Part shown: positions 14,372 through 22,314 of the stretch, one piece after another
How the letters are laid out: each line of letters opens with the position of its first letter
Numbering within the stretch: position 1 is the stretch's first letter
Source: a virus
DNA length: 43,843 bases
Strand: one strand, 5' to 3'
Virus record (IMG/VR): IMGVR_UViG_3300037325_000381
Span: 1 to 43,843 of that record
Program-made: the position numbers and the translations under genes
The notes under the pieces: model-generated
What the model was told of the DNA's origin: nothing
What the model saw: the letters and a program-made list of their open reading frames with translations, nothing else
The model's database searches: none

Positions 14372-15961
14372 TTAAATTTCGGAGCATAGAGTATCAGTTT
14401 CATTCAAGTCTTTAGCTTTAACATACCCTCGATTTTTCGTGAAAATAAGATGATCAGCAGTGCACTTAACGATAGCCCCGGATTCATCTTCAATCTCATA
14501 AAGAACTGAGCTAGTACCGGTTTGAGCAGCAGCAGTCACAACATTCCATTCACTCTCATTGGACTCTATATTGTAACTCTTAACCTTTACACCAATCAAG
14601 CCACCCATCTCATAATGCTCAACAAAACTACGCATGTCAATGTTGGTTTGAACGCCATCAATTTCTATATCAAGTCTAGTGTCGCCAGTCACACAAAGAT
14701 TCGAACTATAAATTTTCTGTTTGAATGGAGTATGCTTATTTGCCGCGTCAGTCATAAACAAATACTGCACCCCGGTTTCATATGATTGAGTCAATACACC
14801 AATAGCAATTTCCCTGGCGTTTAGTTTAAATGGCGCGGTTTTTTCATAGACCGAGTACAATGCTTCGAAGTTGGCTTGATCGCTATCATATTGGGCTTCA
14901 TACAGTTCAGCATTACCGGCATAGGAAAACGGTGCATATTCCTCATTACGAGCAACCTTTCTCGCAAATGTCCGATTGGAACTAAACGAGTAATGACACC
15001 CATCAATTTTCTTTGTAGCTACAGACATTGGGTGGCGCAACTTTTGAATCACCTCTACCTCAGGATCATATGCGCTATAAAACATTGTAGAAGCACCACC
15101 GCGACCATTTTGTAAATTGGCGCCAATAGCACCTACCATTGCCCGAATATATGGCAACTTACCCTGATGTTGAATAACTCCACTACGAACTGCATCACCT
15201 AAAGATCGAGTTTTTAGGTGGGTTCCAATACCTGCACTTGCACAGGTCATCATATATGCGATGTGATCTCCGGCGGCAAGACTTGCAGCTGTATCATTTG
15301 TTGTATATACGCAGCAAGAGGCATAGCCATTTAGCTTGGTACCTAGATTGACATAGTTAGGTGTAGGTGCATTAATTCGACCCTGCGAAAAGTGATCATA
15401 CCATTTTTTGACATGAATCATCTTATCGACTGCCTCATTTTCTGCTAGAGCCATGGCCATTCGCATGTACACAAATTGTGCTGACTCATACTCTTTTTTT
15501 GCTATCTTATTTCTAAGCGCATACTTATAACGAATCTGGTTTAGTTGGTAATGGGGGTATTTTAGATCAAGCTTATGGTTAATGATCTTTTCGGCTTCAG
15601 AGTATTCATCATTGCTATAGTTTAACTCAGCCATAATGTCAGCATCAAATAGGGCCTTATGGACCTGCTTAATGGTTGGCTTACCGGCGGGGTAAAGTTC
15701 CCGGTCGATCAGGGCGGTATATAGGCGCCCGGCCATACGATTGTATTCCCAGGTTTTTTTGTTTAGACATGCTTCGATTAGCTTTTTCTGTAGCTCAAGA
15801 GAGTTGCATTCTACGGGGCAAACATTAACTGCCTCAATTACAACCGAGGTCCAGTCTACATATCCACCCAAGGTTTTTGAAGCCCATTCACCCCACATGT
15901 TAACTTTGGTCGGATTAAAGTCTTCTTTTGTACCGTTGCGCTTAATAATAACTTTGATCAT
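14372..15961 (-). CDS. nrdA: N-terminal half of NrdA fused to split-intein N fragment
   Basis: 529 aa. Residues 1-422 are NrdA: ATP-cone at the N terminus, an NAPTPNYVNLGTKL segment with active-site YASCCVY (C216/C217), and an end at YSSNL. C423 starts the intein (CVTGDTRL, block A), with block B at CTADHLIFT. The reading frame stops 107 residues into the intein. The join SNL/C falls exactly at the E. coli NLC439 position, so splicing restores the N-L-C-A-E active site. Without splicing neither half has a complete active site. Confidence 0.94.
   Translation of the reverse strand: MIKVIIKRNGTKEDFNPTKVNMWGEWASKTLGGYVDWTSVVIEAVNVCPVECNSLELQKKLIEACLNKKTWEYNRMAGRLYTALIDRELYPAGKPTIKQVHKALFDADIMAELNYSNDEYSEAEKIINHKLDLKYPHYQLNQIRYKYALRNKIAKKEYESAQFVYMRMAMALAENEAVDKMIHVKKWYDHFSQGRINAPTPNYVNLGTKLNGYASCCVYTTNDTAASLAAGDHIAYMMTCASAGIGTHLKTRSLGDAVRSGVIQHQGKLPYIRAMVGAIGANLQNGRGGASTMFYSAYDPEVEVIQKLRHPMSVATKKIDGCHYSFSSNRTFARKVARNEEYAPFSYAGNAELYEAQYDSDQANFEALYSVYEKTAPFKLNAREIAIGVLTQSYETGVQYLFMTDAANKHTPFKQKIYSSNLCVTGDTRLDIEIDGVQTNIDMRSFVEHYEMGGLIGVKVKSYNIESNESEWNVVTAAAQTGTSSVLYEIEDESGAIVKCTADHLIFTKNRGYVKAKDLNETDTLCSEI
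14375..14695 (-). other. N-terminal split intein (IntN, 107 aa)
   Basis: Starts with the C1 nucleophile, has TxxH (TADH) in block B, and ends near LNETDTLC where other split N-inteins end. No endonuclease domain is fused to it. Confidence 0.9.
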
Positions 15962-16377
15962 TTTTTCTTTCTTTTAGATTCTAGTTCGGACAGAACAATA
16001 TTTTCAGGTGTAGTTAAATCATCACTGATAATAAGAACAGTTTTTTCTGCTGTGGGGTGTTTTATTACAACCGGTTCTTGCAGGACTAATGGTTTAATAT
16101 CGTAAGACTTAATAAATTCTACTACGACATCACTGATTAAAAGTTTTGATTCGATGGATGTTAGCTTTTCGAAAACCAGATTCTGATTACTCGGTTCACC
16201 CAATAACACAAATACCACATTAGAGCCTAAGTCTCTTGCAATTCTATATACATTAACAAAAAATAGATCATTATTGATCCAATCCTCAAGTGTATCAACA
16301 TTGAGTTCTATTGCGGGTTTATCATTAAGGGTGGATACCCTTATCCAATTATTATTTTTATACTTTTCCATTAACAT
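15958..16377 (-). CDS. Hypothetical protein, 139 aa
   Basis: Function not recognised. A beta-rich N-terminal half (NNWIRVSTLNDKPAIELNV) is followed by a VVFVLLGEPSNQ strand-loop and a lysine-rich end. It overlaps nrdA by ATGA and the primase gene by 7 nt, so it is co-expressed with both. Confidence 0.8.
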   Translation of the reverse strand: MLMEKYKNNNWIRVSTLNDKPAIELNVDTLEDWINNDLFFVNVYRIARDLGSNVVFVLLGEPSNQNLVFEKLTSIESKLLISDVVVEFIKSYDIKPLVLQEPVVIKHPTAEKTVLIISDDLTTPENIVLSELESKRKKK

Positions 16378-17390
16378 CTTTTTTCCAGTGCGAGTTCTAG
16401 TAAAGCAGCTGCTCCACTTTTTTTGTTTTTGAATACGTATTGTTCGATTTCATCTGCGGTTATTCCGCTTATAACAATGTCATTTATATCTTTTTTCCAG
16501 GTATCTGGTAATAGACAGACCGTAAACCCAGAGGTTATTGCTTTTTTCAATTGATTACAAACCTGTAGATTTCTTCTAAAGTCATTATCCGGAATAATGA
16601 CAACTTTAGCCTTATGCGTTTTAAGAAATTCTGACTTGTAATCTGCTCGGCCAATTGCCAGACAATTATCAAGAAATAAACTATCAAGTTGACCCTCAAC
16701 GACCAGTAGGGTTTTATTTATATCGATACGGTTCTGACCGTATATGAATTCCTGATCCTTGTCGATCCTAAGATGAATGTACTTTGGCATTTCCTTACCG
16801 AATGCCCGGCAAGTAAAGCCCAATAACTTTTTGGTTGAATCATAACAGGGTATGATTAATCTAGGAGAATCAACCTTAAATGTTTTAAAGACCGGATCAA
16901 TTTTAGAAGCCCATTTAAAGAATTTCGGCACCAGAAATAAATCCTTATATCTAGCTTCTGGTATTTGCCTGTTAGAAATATATTTAAGGGCAGGATTACC
17001 AATAGGTAAGGATGCATATGAGATTAGGTCTGTAAAATGATTGTATGTTGGTTTATATTCTGATTTAACTGGAGTTAATAACGCCGGCTTGTACTCCTTT
17101 TTTGATTCCCATATACCTTCCTTAAAATTTTCCAGACAGTATTCACGATAAAGTGACGGATCAATATCTTGTAAGAACTTCGACAATGGTAAAGATTCAC
17201 TACAATTAAAGCATTTAAAGAATACGGATCCATTATGATTTAAAAAGTGACCACGGGTCTTTCTGGATTCTGAGCGTTCACAACTATGTGTAAAACTAGC
17301 AAGAACGCTGCCGGTATTTTTGTAAGTTATATTCCTTAGTCTGGAAGAAATAAAGCCTACATATTTTTTGTCAATAATTGATGATGTCAT
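16371..17390 (-). CDS. DNA primase (T4 gp61-like)
   Basis: 339 aa, close to the 342 of T4 gp61. An N-terminal zinc-binding region has C37 and C60-FN-C63 with histidines between (FTHSCERSESRKTRGHF). The TOPRIM core is LLVVEG (E232) followed by IIPDND (D268, D270). Primases synthesise RNA primers on the lagging strand with the replicative helicase. The ATG at 17390 is favoured over an upstream alternative start at 17423, because it directly follows the stop of the deaminase gene. Confidence 0.9.
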   Translation of the reverse strand: MTSSIIDKKYVGFISSRLRNITYKNTGSVLASFTHSCERSESRKTRGHFLNHNGSVFFKCFNCSESLPLSKFLQDIDPSLYREYCLENFKEGIWESKKEYKPALLTPVKSEYKPTYNHFTDLISYASLPIGNPALKYISNRQIPEARYKDLFLVPKFFKWASKIDPVFKTFKVDSPRLIIPCYDSTKKLLGFTCRAFGKEMPKYIHLRIDKDQEFIYGQNRIDINKTLLVVEGQLDSLFLDNCLAIGRADYKSEFLKTHKAKVVIIPDNDFRRNLQVCNQLKKAITSGFTVCLLPDTWKKDINDIVISGITADEIEQYVFKNKKSGAAALLELALEKRC

Positions 17391-17391
17391 T

Positions 17392-17790
17392 TTATTCGGT
17401 GTACACCACTCGTTTAATGCCAAAATGCTTGATAGCCTTCGCGCAGCCGCAACAAGGTGCAGCTAGACCAGAAACTGTAACCCCACCTACTATTTTGGTT
17501 CTTGCAATATAGAGAGTCGACTTACTCAGATTCTTATCTGATAGTCGCTTTCTAGCATTATGAATGGCAGCAATTTCAGCATGAATCTGAACTGCCTCAG
17601 GGTGTTTATTGAAAAAATGCATTAGTGTGCTGGTTTTGGTGGAGTTAGTGCCGAACGAGACAATATCTTTTTTCAGAACAATACATGCAGCTAGTCTGCC
17701 AGAACCTACTCGGGGAATATCCTCACACATAAGCATGAGTTGTTTCAAGATCTTGTTATCAAAAGTAGAAAGTATCATTGGTGAGATCAT
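17392..17790 (-). CDS. Cytidine/deoxycytidylate deaminase-like protein
   Basis: 132 aa. Zinc site H70-A-E72 (HAEIAAIHN) and P112-C113-CG-C116. It resembles the dCMP/tRNA-adenosine deaminase superfamily but lacks the long dCMP-specific N-terminal features of the protein at 33304-33741. The ATG starts 5 nt after an extended -10, so the message may be leaderless; an internal ATG at 17778 is an alternative. Substrate not certain. Confidence 0.82.
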   Translation of the reverse strand: MISPMILSTFDNKILKQLMLMCEDIPRVGSGRLAACIVLKKDIVSFGTNSTKTSTLMHFFNKHPEAVQIHAEIAAIHNARKRLSDKNLSKSTLYIARTKIVGGVTVSGLAAPCCGCAKAIKHFGIKRVVYTE

Positions 17791-17795
17791 AATCT

Positions 17796-17801
17796 ATTAT
17801 A
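17796..17801 (-). promoter_or_regulatory. Extended -10 promoter without the family -35
   Basis: Minus-strand TGGTATAAT with no TTTACT at the usual distance (ATTATA is there instead). It would start the roughly 7-kb deaminase, primase, nrdA, nrdB, glutaredoxin operon. Confidence 0.5.
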
Positions 17802-17933
17802 CCACTTTTTTGTGTGACTATAATAAACAAAAAGTGAAGTTTATTTCGAGGTAAAATTTAGTTGGATATAATGAACTATGTACCCCAGTCGCTGGTTGTT
17901 CGTAATGTAACTTGGTTTGATTAGCTGTAACTT
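17802..17933. other. Non-coding gap
   Basis: About 130 nt without a convincing gene between the deaminase and the terminator at 17934. No tRNA fold is recognised. AT-rich upstream DNA may help the promoter at 17796. Confidence 0.4.
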
Positions 17934-17957
17934 AAAAGGAGACCTAGGTCTCCTTTT
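17934..17957 (-). terminator. Palindromic terminator
   Basis: AAAAGGAGACC and GGTCTCCTTTT are separated by only TA, with extra T/A runs on both sides. It begins 2 nt past the stop codon of the 67-aa gene and could work in both directions. Confidence 0.8.
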
Positions 17958-17958
17958 T

Positions 17959-18162
17959 CTATTCTATACACTTGTGAATTTCCAGATTTTCTACAGTGAC
18001 AGTAGGCACACCGTTATAGCTTTTTTCAATCGATGCGTAGAGTTTGTCCTCGGCGGTTTCAATGCATTCGGCCAAAATAATTCTATACTGAGTACGTCTA
18101 TCGGTATACAGACCCGGACTAAATTCAATGCACGAAGTAAAGTTGGCAATAAAAAGATGCAT
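17959..18162 (-). CDS. Hypothetical protein, 67 aa
   Basis: Function unknown. A beta-alpha-beta-like small domain whose helix is AECIETAEDKLYASIE. AGGAAT upstream of the ATG. A single-gene unit: promoter copy 9 in front, terminator behind. Confidence 0.8.
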   Translation of the reverse strand: MHLFIANFTSCIEFSPGLYTDRRTQYRIILAECIETAEDKLYASIEKSYNGVPTVTVENLEIHKCIE

Positions 18163-18193
18163 TATTATTCCTGATTGGTTGGGGTATGTGTTT

Positions 18194-18222
18194 ATTATAC
18201 CACAACCTGAAATAAAAGTAAA
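18194..18222 (-). promoter_or_regulatory. Repeated extended -10 promoter, copy 9
   Basis: TTTACT at 18222-18217, 17-bp spacer, TGG plus TATAAT at 18199-18194, with the ATACC-type leader. Confidence 0.85.
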
Positions 18223-18225
18223 ATT

Positions 18226-18726
18226 TTACATGTCCACGATTTTTGTGCCTAGAGTCCCTAGCATGAGTTTGGTGTGAGCATGGCCCGCGATCATCCGCAC
18301 ATAGAAATTATTCTTGAGCTCAGGGTGGCGAACAACTTCAGGGTCGGTATCATCTGGTTTGGTTACAGTTTTTCCTTTAATTGCATGATATGCTTTAGCA
18401 TCTTCGAAACTGTGCACATAATTCTTTAGATCAATCTGCTTTTTCAAAAAGGAAAGAGATTTGCCACTAACCTCGGCATGAGCACGTTCCTGTTTTAGAT
18501 CATCGCTTACGATCTTACCTAATGCTTTTTTGCCGTGCTCAGAACCGTCCGATGCAATTGCAATTCGTTTACGGCCTTTACCACCATCAATATATAATGC
18601 CACTGCCGTAATTGTCCCACTATTCTTACTTACTTTCCAGAATGGAATTTCATTAACCATTGAGTCTGGTGTAGATAACTCTGGGCTTTTATTACCGCCC
18701 TGAGACACATATGCATCATGAATCAT
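18226..18726 (-). CDS. Unrecognised protein, 166 aa; main part of an interrupted gene
   Basis: Contains ALYIDGGKGRKRIAIASDG, ERAHAEVSGKSLSFLKK and FYVRMIAGHAHTKLMLGT segments; I do not recognise the family. The ATG at 18726 has no ribosome-binding site at a suitable distance. The frame continues upstream through KEKDAVVIHK to a TAA stop, and before that to a 20-codon start with a capsid-targeting-like sequence. The intact ancestor was probably one protein of about 197 aa packed in the head. The body may now be made by readthrough, re-initiation or not at all. Confidence 0.65.
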   Translation of the reverse strand: MIHDAYVSQGGNKSPELSTPDSMVNEIPFWKVSKNSGTITAVALYIDGGKGRKRIAIASDGSEHGKKALGKIVSDDLKQERAHAEVSGKSLSFLKKQIDLKNYVHSFEDAKAYHAIKGKTVTKPDDTDPEVVRHPELKNNFYVRMIAGHAHTKLMLGTLGTKIVDM

Positions 18727-18756
18727 TTTATGAATTACAACAGCATCCTTTTCTTT

Positions 18757-18819
18757 TTAATCCTTGTTGTTAGGCAGATAGTTATAATAAGATTCTGAAA
18801 GAAAGTCTCTGAAGCTCAT
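18757..18819 (-). pseudogene. 20-codon start of the interrupted gene, capsid-targeting-like
   Basis: Encodes MSFRDFLSESYYNYLPNNKD, then TAA, in the same frame as the protein at 18226-18726. The ATG overlaps the stop of the esterase gene (ATGA), a typical coupled start, which argues this is the true gene start. The N terminus resembles the T4 capsid-targeting sequence (MKTYQEFIAE). Confidence 0.6.
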
Positions 18820-19328
18820 AGTTGTGCCTGCTCGTAATGGTATGCTGTAATAAGTTTATTTATATTGGTATCAGTCATACGATGGCCGCCAGAACTGATA
18901 ATAAGATTATAATCCTTATAAAGATTTAAAGCCAAACCAGGGTGCACCGTGGTATCATCGGTACAAACACAAACAGTTCGATTAGTCGGAGCTAGTTCTT
19001 TGAGTTTGTCATATTGAATGGTAACGGTTGGATCGATTCCGTATTTGAGTAACGAGTTAGCAGGATCGGTACTTGGGTTATAAAGAAATAAAGAACAAGG
19101 GATCATTCCAGCAAGTTTTTCGGCGTACCATCCACCGAGACTTGAAGCGAAAATGTTAATGTGATCACTGCTTGGGCATGTATCCATAAGATAGTATGCC
19201 ATTGAAGCAAGTGATCCAATAGGGTCACTTGACTTATATGTTAATGCAGAAATTTCAATATGATCCTGATATTGCTTCAATGTAGATGAGTCAGAACCAG
19301 AACCGAATCCTGGGATATAGAAGTTCAT
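18816..19328 (-). CDS. Alpha/beta hydrolase (YqiA-like esterase)
   Basis: 170 aa. Starts MNFYIPGFGSG; nucleophile S63 in FASSLGGWYAEKLA; likely acid D in CTDDTTVHPG; histidine in SSGGHRMT. Small esterases of the YqiA/UPF0227 group have this size and order. Substrate unknown. One of two hydrolases in this operon. Linked by ATGA to the 72-aa gene. Confidence 0.85.
   Translation of the reverse strand: MNFYIPGFGSGSDSSTLKQYQDHIEISALTYKSSDPIGSLASMAYYLMDTCPSSDHINIFASSLGGWYAEKLAGMIPCSLFLYNPSTDPANSLLKYGIDPTVTIQYDKLKELAPTNRTVCVCTDDTTVHPGLALNLYKDYNLIISSGGHRMTDTNINKLITAYHYEQAQL
18857..18864 (-). promoter_or_regulatory. T4-like late promoter motif TATAAATA before the interrupted head-protein gene
   Basis: Minus-strand TATAAATA inside the end of the esterase gene, about 38 nt before the ATG at 18819. 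It is coding, so it could be coincidental. Its position matches that at 36124. Confidence 0.35.
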
Positions 19329-19543
19329 TCACCGGTGCCGTAGTAAGCAATAAGAACCTTCATGGCGTTTAGATATTTTTTGTTGTTAGCATAATCCTCG
19401 GGGTGCATATAGGAAGCTTCCTTCTCATGGCCCTTCATATCTTTTTTAAGAAGTGCACGACTAGCTTTGAGAGTTTCAAGAGTAATTAAATCAGCAACTT
19501 TATATGGAATTTGAAGGCCCGGGATTTTAAATTCAGATGTCAT
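19325..19543 (-). CDS. Hypothetical protein, 72 aa
   Basis: Function unknown. Helical, with a conserved-looking IPGLQIPYKVADL start. First gene after promoter copy 10 and overlaps the esterase by ATGA. Confidence 0.75.
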   Translation of the reverse strand: MTSEFKIPGLQIPYKVADLITLETLKASRALLKKDMKGHEKEASYMHPEDYANNKKYLNAMKVLIAYYGTGE

Positions 19544-19568
19544 GTTTAGCTTTCGTTATTAAGAATTT

Positions 19569-19597
19569 ATTATAACACAGTATAGAATAAAAGTAAA
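19569..19597 (-). promoter_or_regulatory. Repeated extended -10 promoter, copy 10
   Basis: TTTACT at 19597-19592, 17-bp spacer, TGT plus TATAAT at 19574-19569. It lies between two alpha/beta hydrolase genes and drives 19543 leftward. Confidence 0.85.
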
Positions 19598-19598
19598 G

Positions 19599-20171
19599 TT
19601 ATTCTGCCACGAAGTCTTTTAGAAACTTGATCGTGTCTGGGTGCATGAGAACCTCAAAGTGGTTTGCTTTCACCTCTACTTGGCGCGCGTGTAGCATCGC
19701 TCTCTGGCTAGCCACGGTTACCACACTGTCGTTTGGCTCAAACGCAGTAGGCAGCGATCCTGACGTGCTATAGATCGACAAAACTGGGCACGGAGCAGGC
19801 AGGTTAGAGAGCGGCTTGATATAGACTGAGGAAGGGACCAGATCCCGCAAGACCTCTAAAGAACGTAGAGCCCACTGAGCATAAATTGCGCACTTCGATC
19901 CCCCGAGTGGGGAGGAGATTGTAACTACTTTTTCGATATTACGAAGTCTAAGATGGGCAATATTCATTGCAATGACCCCACCAAGAGAATGGCCCACAAG
20001 AATAACCGGTTCCTTTTTCGGAATTTGTTTAAGAACTTCCTCAATAGAAAGACGTAGAGGCTGCCTAGAGCTATAGTTAGCCGTCGATCCATTTTTACTA
20101 TAATTCTGAATCACATAGTTAAAGGATAGATGGCTTGAATTCAAGCCATGAATAAAGATTATCTTTGCCAT
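19599..20171 (-). CDS. Alpha/beta hydrolase (lipase-like)
   Basis: 190 aa. Oxyanion HG (IFIHGLNSS), nucleophile S62 in VGHSLGG, and a late histidine in ANHFEVLMHP make a full serine-hydrolase set. Could be a lipase or esterase acting on host membranes or small molecules. The start overlaps the clpP stop (TAATG). The coding sequence looks somewhat GC-richer than its neighbours. Confidence 0.88.
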   Translation of the reverse strand: MAKIIFIHGLNSSHLSFNYVIQNYSKNGSTANYSSRQPLRLSIEEVLKQIPKKEPVILVGHSLGGVIAMNIAHLRLRNIEKVVTISSPLGGSKCAIYAQWALRSLEVLRDLVPSSVYIKPLSNLPAPCPVLSIYSTSGSLPTAFEPNDSVVTVASQRAMLHARQVEVKANHFEVLMHPDTIKFLKDFVAE

Positions 20172-20737
20172 TAGAACTCCAGCCTACCAATTCGATCAGC
20201 CAAATTGAATTCTACTACCTGTTCTGGAGATAGATATACATCATGGTCAGTCACTAAAAAACTACGAATGGTATTTTCATCTAGTCCAGTGTGTTGAATA
20301 TAATGATTTAGAATCATTAAATCTAACCGATCGTATTCCTTTTGCAGATTTTTTAATTCTGAGTATGATCCTTCTGAGCCTGTATTAAAATGATGAGTCA
20401 TTGCCATGCACGTGGGGGTGATGGTTCGATGACCTTTGGCTCCGGCCATAAAAATTAATAGTCCAGCACTTTGGATTTGACCAACACCATATGTCTTAAT
20501 GGGAATTTTAGATGCAATGACGGCCTCAATAATTGCCATGCCTGCTGCTAAGTCACCGCCTTCGGAGTTAATCATTAAAGATAAATCTTTAGGTGGATTA
20601 TCTAGCATATTCATTGCCACAATCCATTGGACTACTTCTAGGGCAGAATCTGCTGTAATATCTGAAAACAAAAGAGCCGGACCAAATTTCTCTGTCGGCT
20701 CTAATTCTTCCAGTTCGATTTTTTTTGATTTTGCCAT
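20171..20737 (-). CDS. clpP: ClpP-family serine protease
   Basis: 188 aa. NSEGGDLAAGMAI (57-69), catalytic S90 in GQIQSAGLL, H115 in MTHHFNTG and an acidic residue near 164-166 give the ClpP triad. ClpP normally forms a barrel with an AAA+ unfoldase. In phages such proteins may mature heads or act with host ClpX/A. The 32-residue hydrophilic N terminus differs from the host type. AGGT lies 6-8 nt before the ATG. Confidence 0.92.
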   Translation of the reverse strand: MAKSKKIELEELEPTEKFGPALLFSDITADSALEVVQWIVAMNMLDNPPKDLSLMINSEGGDLAAGMAIIEAVIASKIPIKTYGVGQIQSAGLLIFMAGAKGHRTITPTCMAMTHHFNTGSEGSYSELKNLQKEYDRLDLMILNHYIQHTGLDENTIRSFLVTDHDVYLSPEQVVEFNLADRIGRLEF

Positions 20738-20740
20738 ATA

Positions 20741-21193
20741 TTACCTATAAAAAATATGTTCACCGATCACAACTCTAGGTTTTTTGCCCCATGCAGGGTT
20801 AACGGTATGATTGTGAAAAAATAATGATCCTTTTGTGTTATCCTTATATGTTTTTAGGACTACTAATTTATATGTGATTTCTCTGATACGTTTGGGAACT
20901 TTTGTTTTATTTGCTTTTTTATTGGTGCGTACCCATGAAAATTGGTGCTTCTGATAAACTACGTTACATATGGTATTAGGAAATCTACGATCAGATACTC
21001 TATTTAAAGTAACATGGCCAACGGCCAGAATGCCGGCCTTAGACTCACCCCGAGCCTCGTGGTAAAGATTAAGTTCCATACATCTAAGCTCAGCTGATAG
21101 TTCGGAACTGTGTTCTTTTTTTGGGTTTCCATTCGCTGTCGATATTGTTACAGACACCAACGAACCGATGATGAGAAGAGTTATTCTTTTCAT
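20741..21193 (-). CDS. Secreted SleB/CwlJ-type cell-wall hydrolase
   Basis: 150 aa. Residues 1-22 form a signal peptide (KR, then a hydrophobic run ending STANG). The Hydrolase_2 core has LNLYHEARGES (catalytic E46), AVGHVTLNRV, FPNTICNVVYQKHQFSW and LFFHNHTVNPAWG. Cleaves peptidoglycan in the periplasm after host-Sec export. The ATG at 21193 has TGGAG 6-7 nt upstream. The phage also has a GH19 endolysin on the other strand at 27293. Confidence 0.9.
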   Translation of the reverse strand: MKRITLLIIGSLVSVTISTANGNPKKEHSSELSAELRCMELNLYHEARGESKAGILAVGHVTLNRVSDRRFPNTICNVVYQKHQFSWVRTNKKANKTKVPKRIREITYKLVVLKTYKDNTKGSLFFHNHTVNPAWGKKPRVVIGEHIFYR

Positions 21194-21224
21194 ATGTGCT
21201 CCAAAATAGGTTAAGCATACATAC

Positions 21225-21566
21225 TTATGAATTTTTAGATCGTATACTGGCAAGCAAATGGTTCATCGTCAATTTTTCAAAAGTTTCATCTGCTTTGGTA
21301 TATGAAATTTTCATATAAAGATCGTTTTTTTCGGTATAATTGCGGCGCATATCGGGTGCATAAATCCCCTTCCCGATATGACATCTATAGTTAAGTTTGT
21401 CGGACTCAAAAATCATATCCTCGTAGGTCCAAACATGTTGAAAAAATACCCAACGGCCGTCAGCTAATTTATCAAAAAGTACAAATCTACGGAAACCGTG
21501 AGCTCGGTTTTTTAAGTCTCGCTGAATTGCTTCATTCTTTTCTGAAATAGTTTTTCCAAAAATCAT
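21225..21566 (-). CDS. Hypothetical protein, 113 aa
   Basis: Function unknown. Beta-rich and aromatic (GRWVFFQHVWTYEDMIF), soluble. Good GGGAT site. The start overlaps the small membrane protein by ATGA. Confidence 0.8.
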   Translation of the reverse strand: MIFGKTISEKNEAIQRDLKNRAHGFRRFVLFDKLADGRWVFFQHVWTYEDMIFESDKLNYRCHIGKGIYAPDMRRNYTEKNDLYMKISYTKADETFEKLTMNHLLASIRSKNS

Positions 21567-21697
21567 ATATTATCCCATATTCCATCCATCATGAAATAAA
21601 GAAATCCATCCATCATGAAACAAAGAAAACCGATAACAAATGCCCACCAGGGGGCTCCTAATGCTATACAAATAAAGAAAGCGAAAAAAACTACCAT
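21563..21697 (-). CDS. Small membrane protein, 44 aa, holin-like in size
   Basis: Two hydrophobic runs, about 2-14 and 18-38, containing a repeated FMMDG. The repeat comes from a 24-nt tandem duplication in the DNA. GGAAT before the ATG. Its position two genes upstream of the wall hydrolase makes a holin or lysis-accessory role possible, not proven. Confidence 0.7.
   Translation of the reverse strand: MVVFFAFFICIALGAPWWAFVIGFLCFMMDGFLYFMMDGIWDNI
21582..21629. repeat. Tandem 24-nt duplication in the small membrane protein gene
   Basis: Two adjacent 24-nt units (21582-21605, 21606-21629) differing at two positions. They keep the frame and double eight residues. Confidence 0.9.
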
Positions 21698-21713
21698 ATA
21701 ATATTCCAAAAAT

Positions 21714-22289
21714 TTAGGGGGCGGAAACAAGCTTAGGACGGTTGATTACAGTCTGCTTGGCATTATTGTAGATTTTGTGGGCCTTAATCGTGCAAAGAAT
21801 ATCCGCGGTTTCGCCTTCCTTGGGCATTTCAGAATTGCCGATGTAGGTAATCTTGTTGCCGGCAGCATCTTCACAGATATACAGGTTAGAAACACCTGAA
21901 TCGTAGTAAGAGAAAGAAGCGCCCTGAATCTGGACGATCTTTTTGACCGTGAGTTTAATAGCTACTTTTTTATCACCAACAGAGGCAATATAGCTAAGGC
22001 CCTCATTCTTTTTCAGAATTGCAGCATCCCGGGCAATTTTGTATTCAGCCTGCCGCACCATAGAGTTGCGGATAGCCTGACATTGTTTTTCGGTCAATTT
22101 ACCGTAGTTGGCGTAGGCGGCTGCCAGGGATGCCATGAACTGATCACCACGATACTCAGAGTCAAACATAAATGCCACCAAAGCCTGGGCATCGACTACA
22201 GTTTTAAAAAATGTAATGGAAGCATTTTGAATGATACGACGCTTGGTAGCTGCTTCATATGCGGCCGGGTGGTGAATGACATTTTGCAC
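21714..22289 (-). CDS. Conserved phage protein, 191 aa, GTG start
   Basis: Starts with GTG; AAGGA lies 7 nt upstream. The C-terminal part (CTIKAHKIYNNAKQTVINRPK) matches a recurring phage motif that looks like an OB-fold strand region, so nucleic-acid binding is possible. The N-terminal half is helical. First gene after promoter copy 11, heading the hydrolase/ClpP operon. Confidence 0.8.
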   Translation of the reverse strand: MQNVIHHPAAYEAATKRRIIQNASITFFKTVVDAQALVAFMFDSEYRGDQFMASLAAAYANYGKLTEKQCQAIRNSMVRQAEYKIARDAAILKKNEGLSYIASVGDKKVAIKLTVKKIVQIQGASFSYYDSGVSNLYICEDAAGNKITYIGNSEMPKEGETADILCTIKAHKIYNNAKQTVINRPKLVSAP

Positions 22290-22314
22290 GATGATCCTTG
22301 GTTGGTATATATTT

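Noticed and set aside
14372-14395. IntN end LCSEI resembles the NrdA active-site N-L-C-x-E-I
   Set aside because: Considered as a relic of target duplication, but other split N-inteins end in a similar hydrophobic LxEGxxL pattern, so coincidence is likelier.
16715-16722. TATAAATA on the minus strand inside the primase gene
   Set aside because: In the middle of conserved coding sequence with no gene start nearby; a chance match is expected at this base composition.
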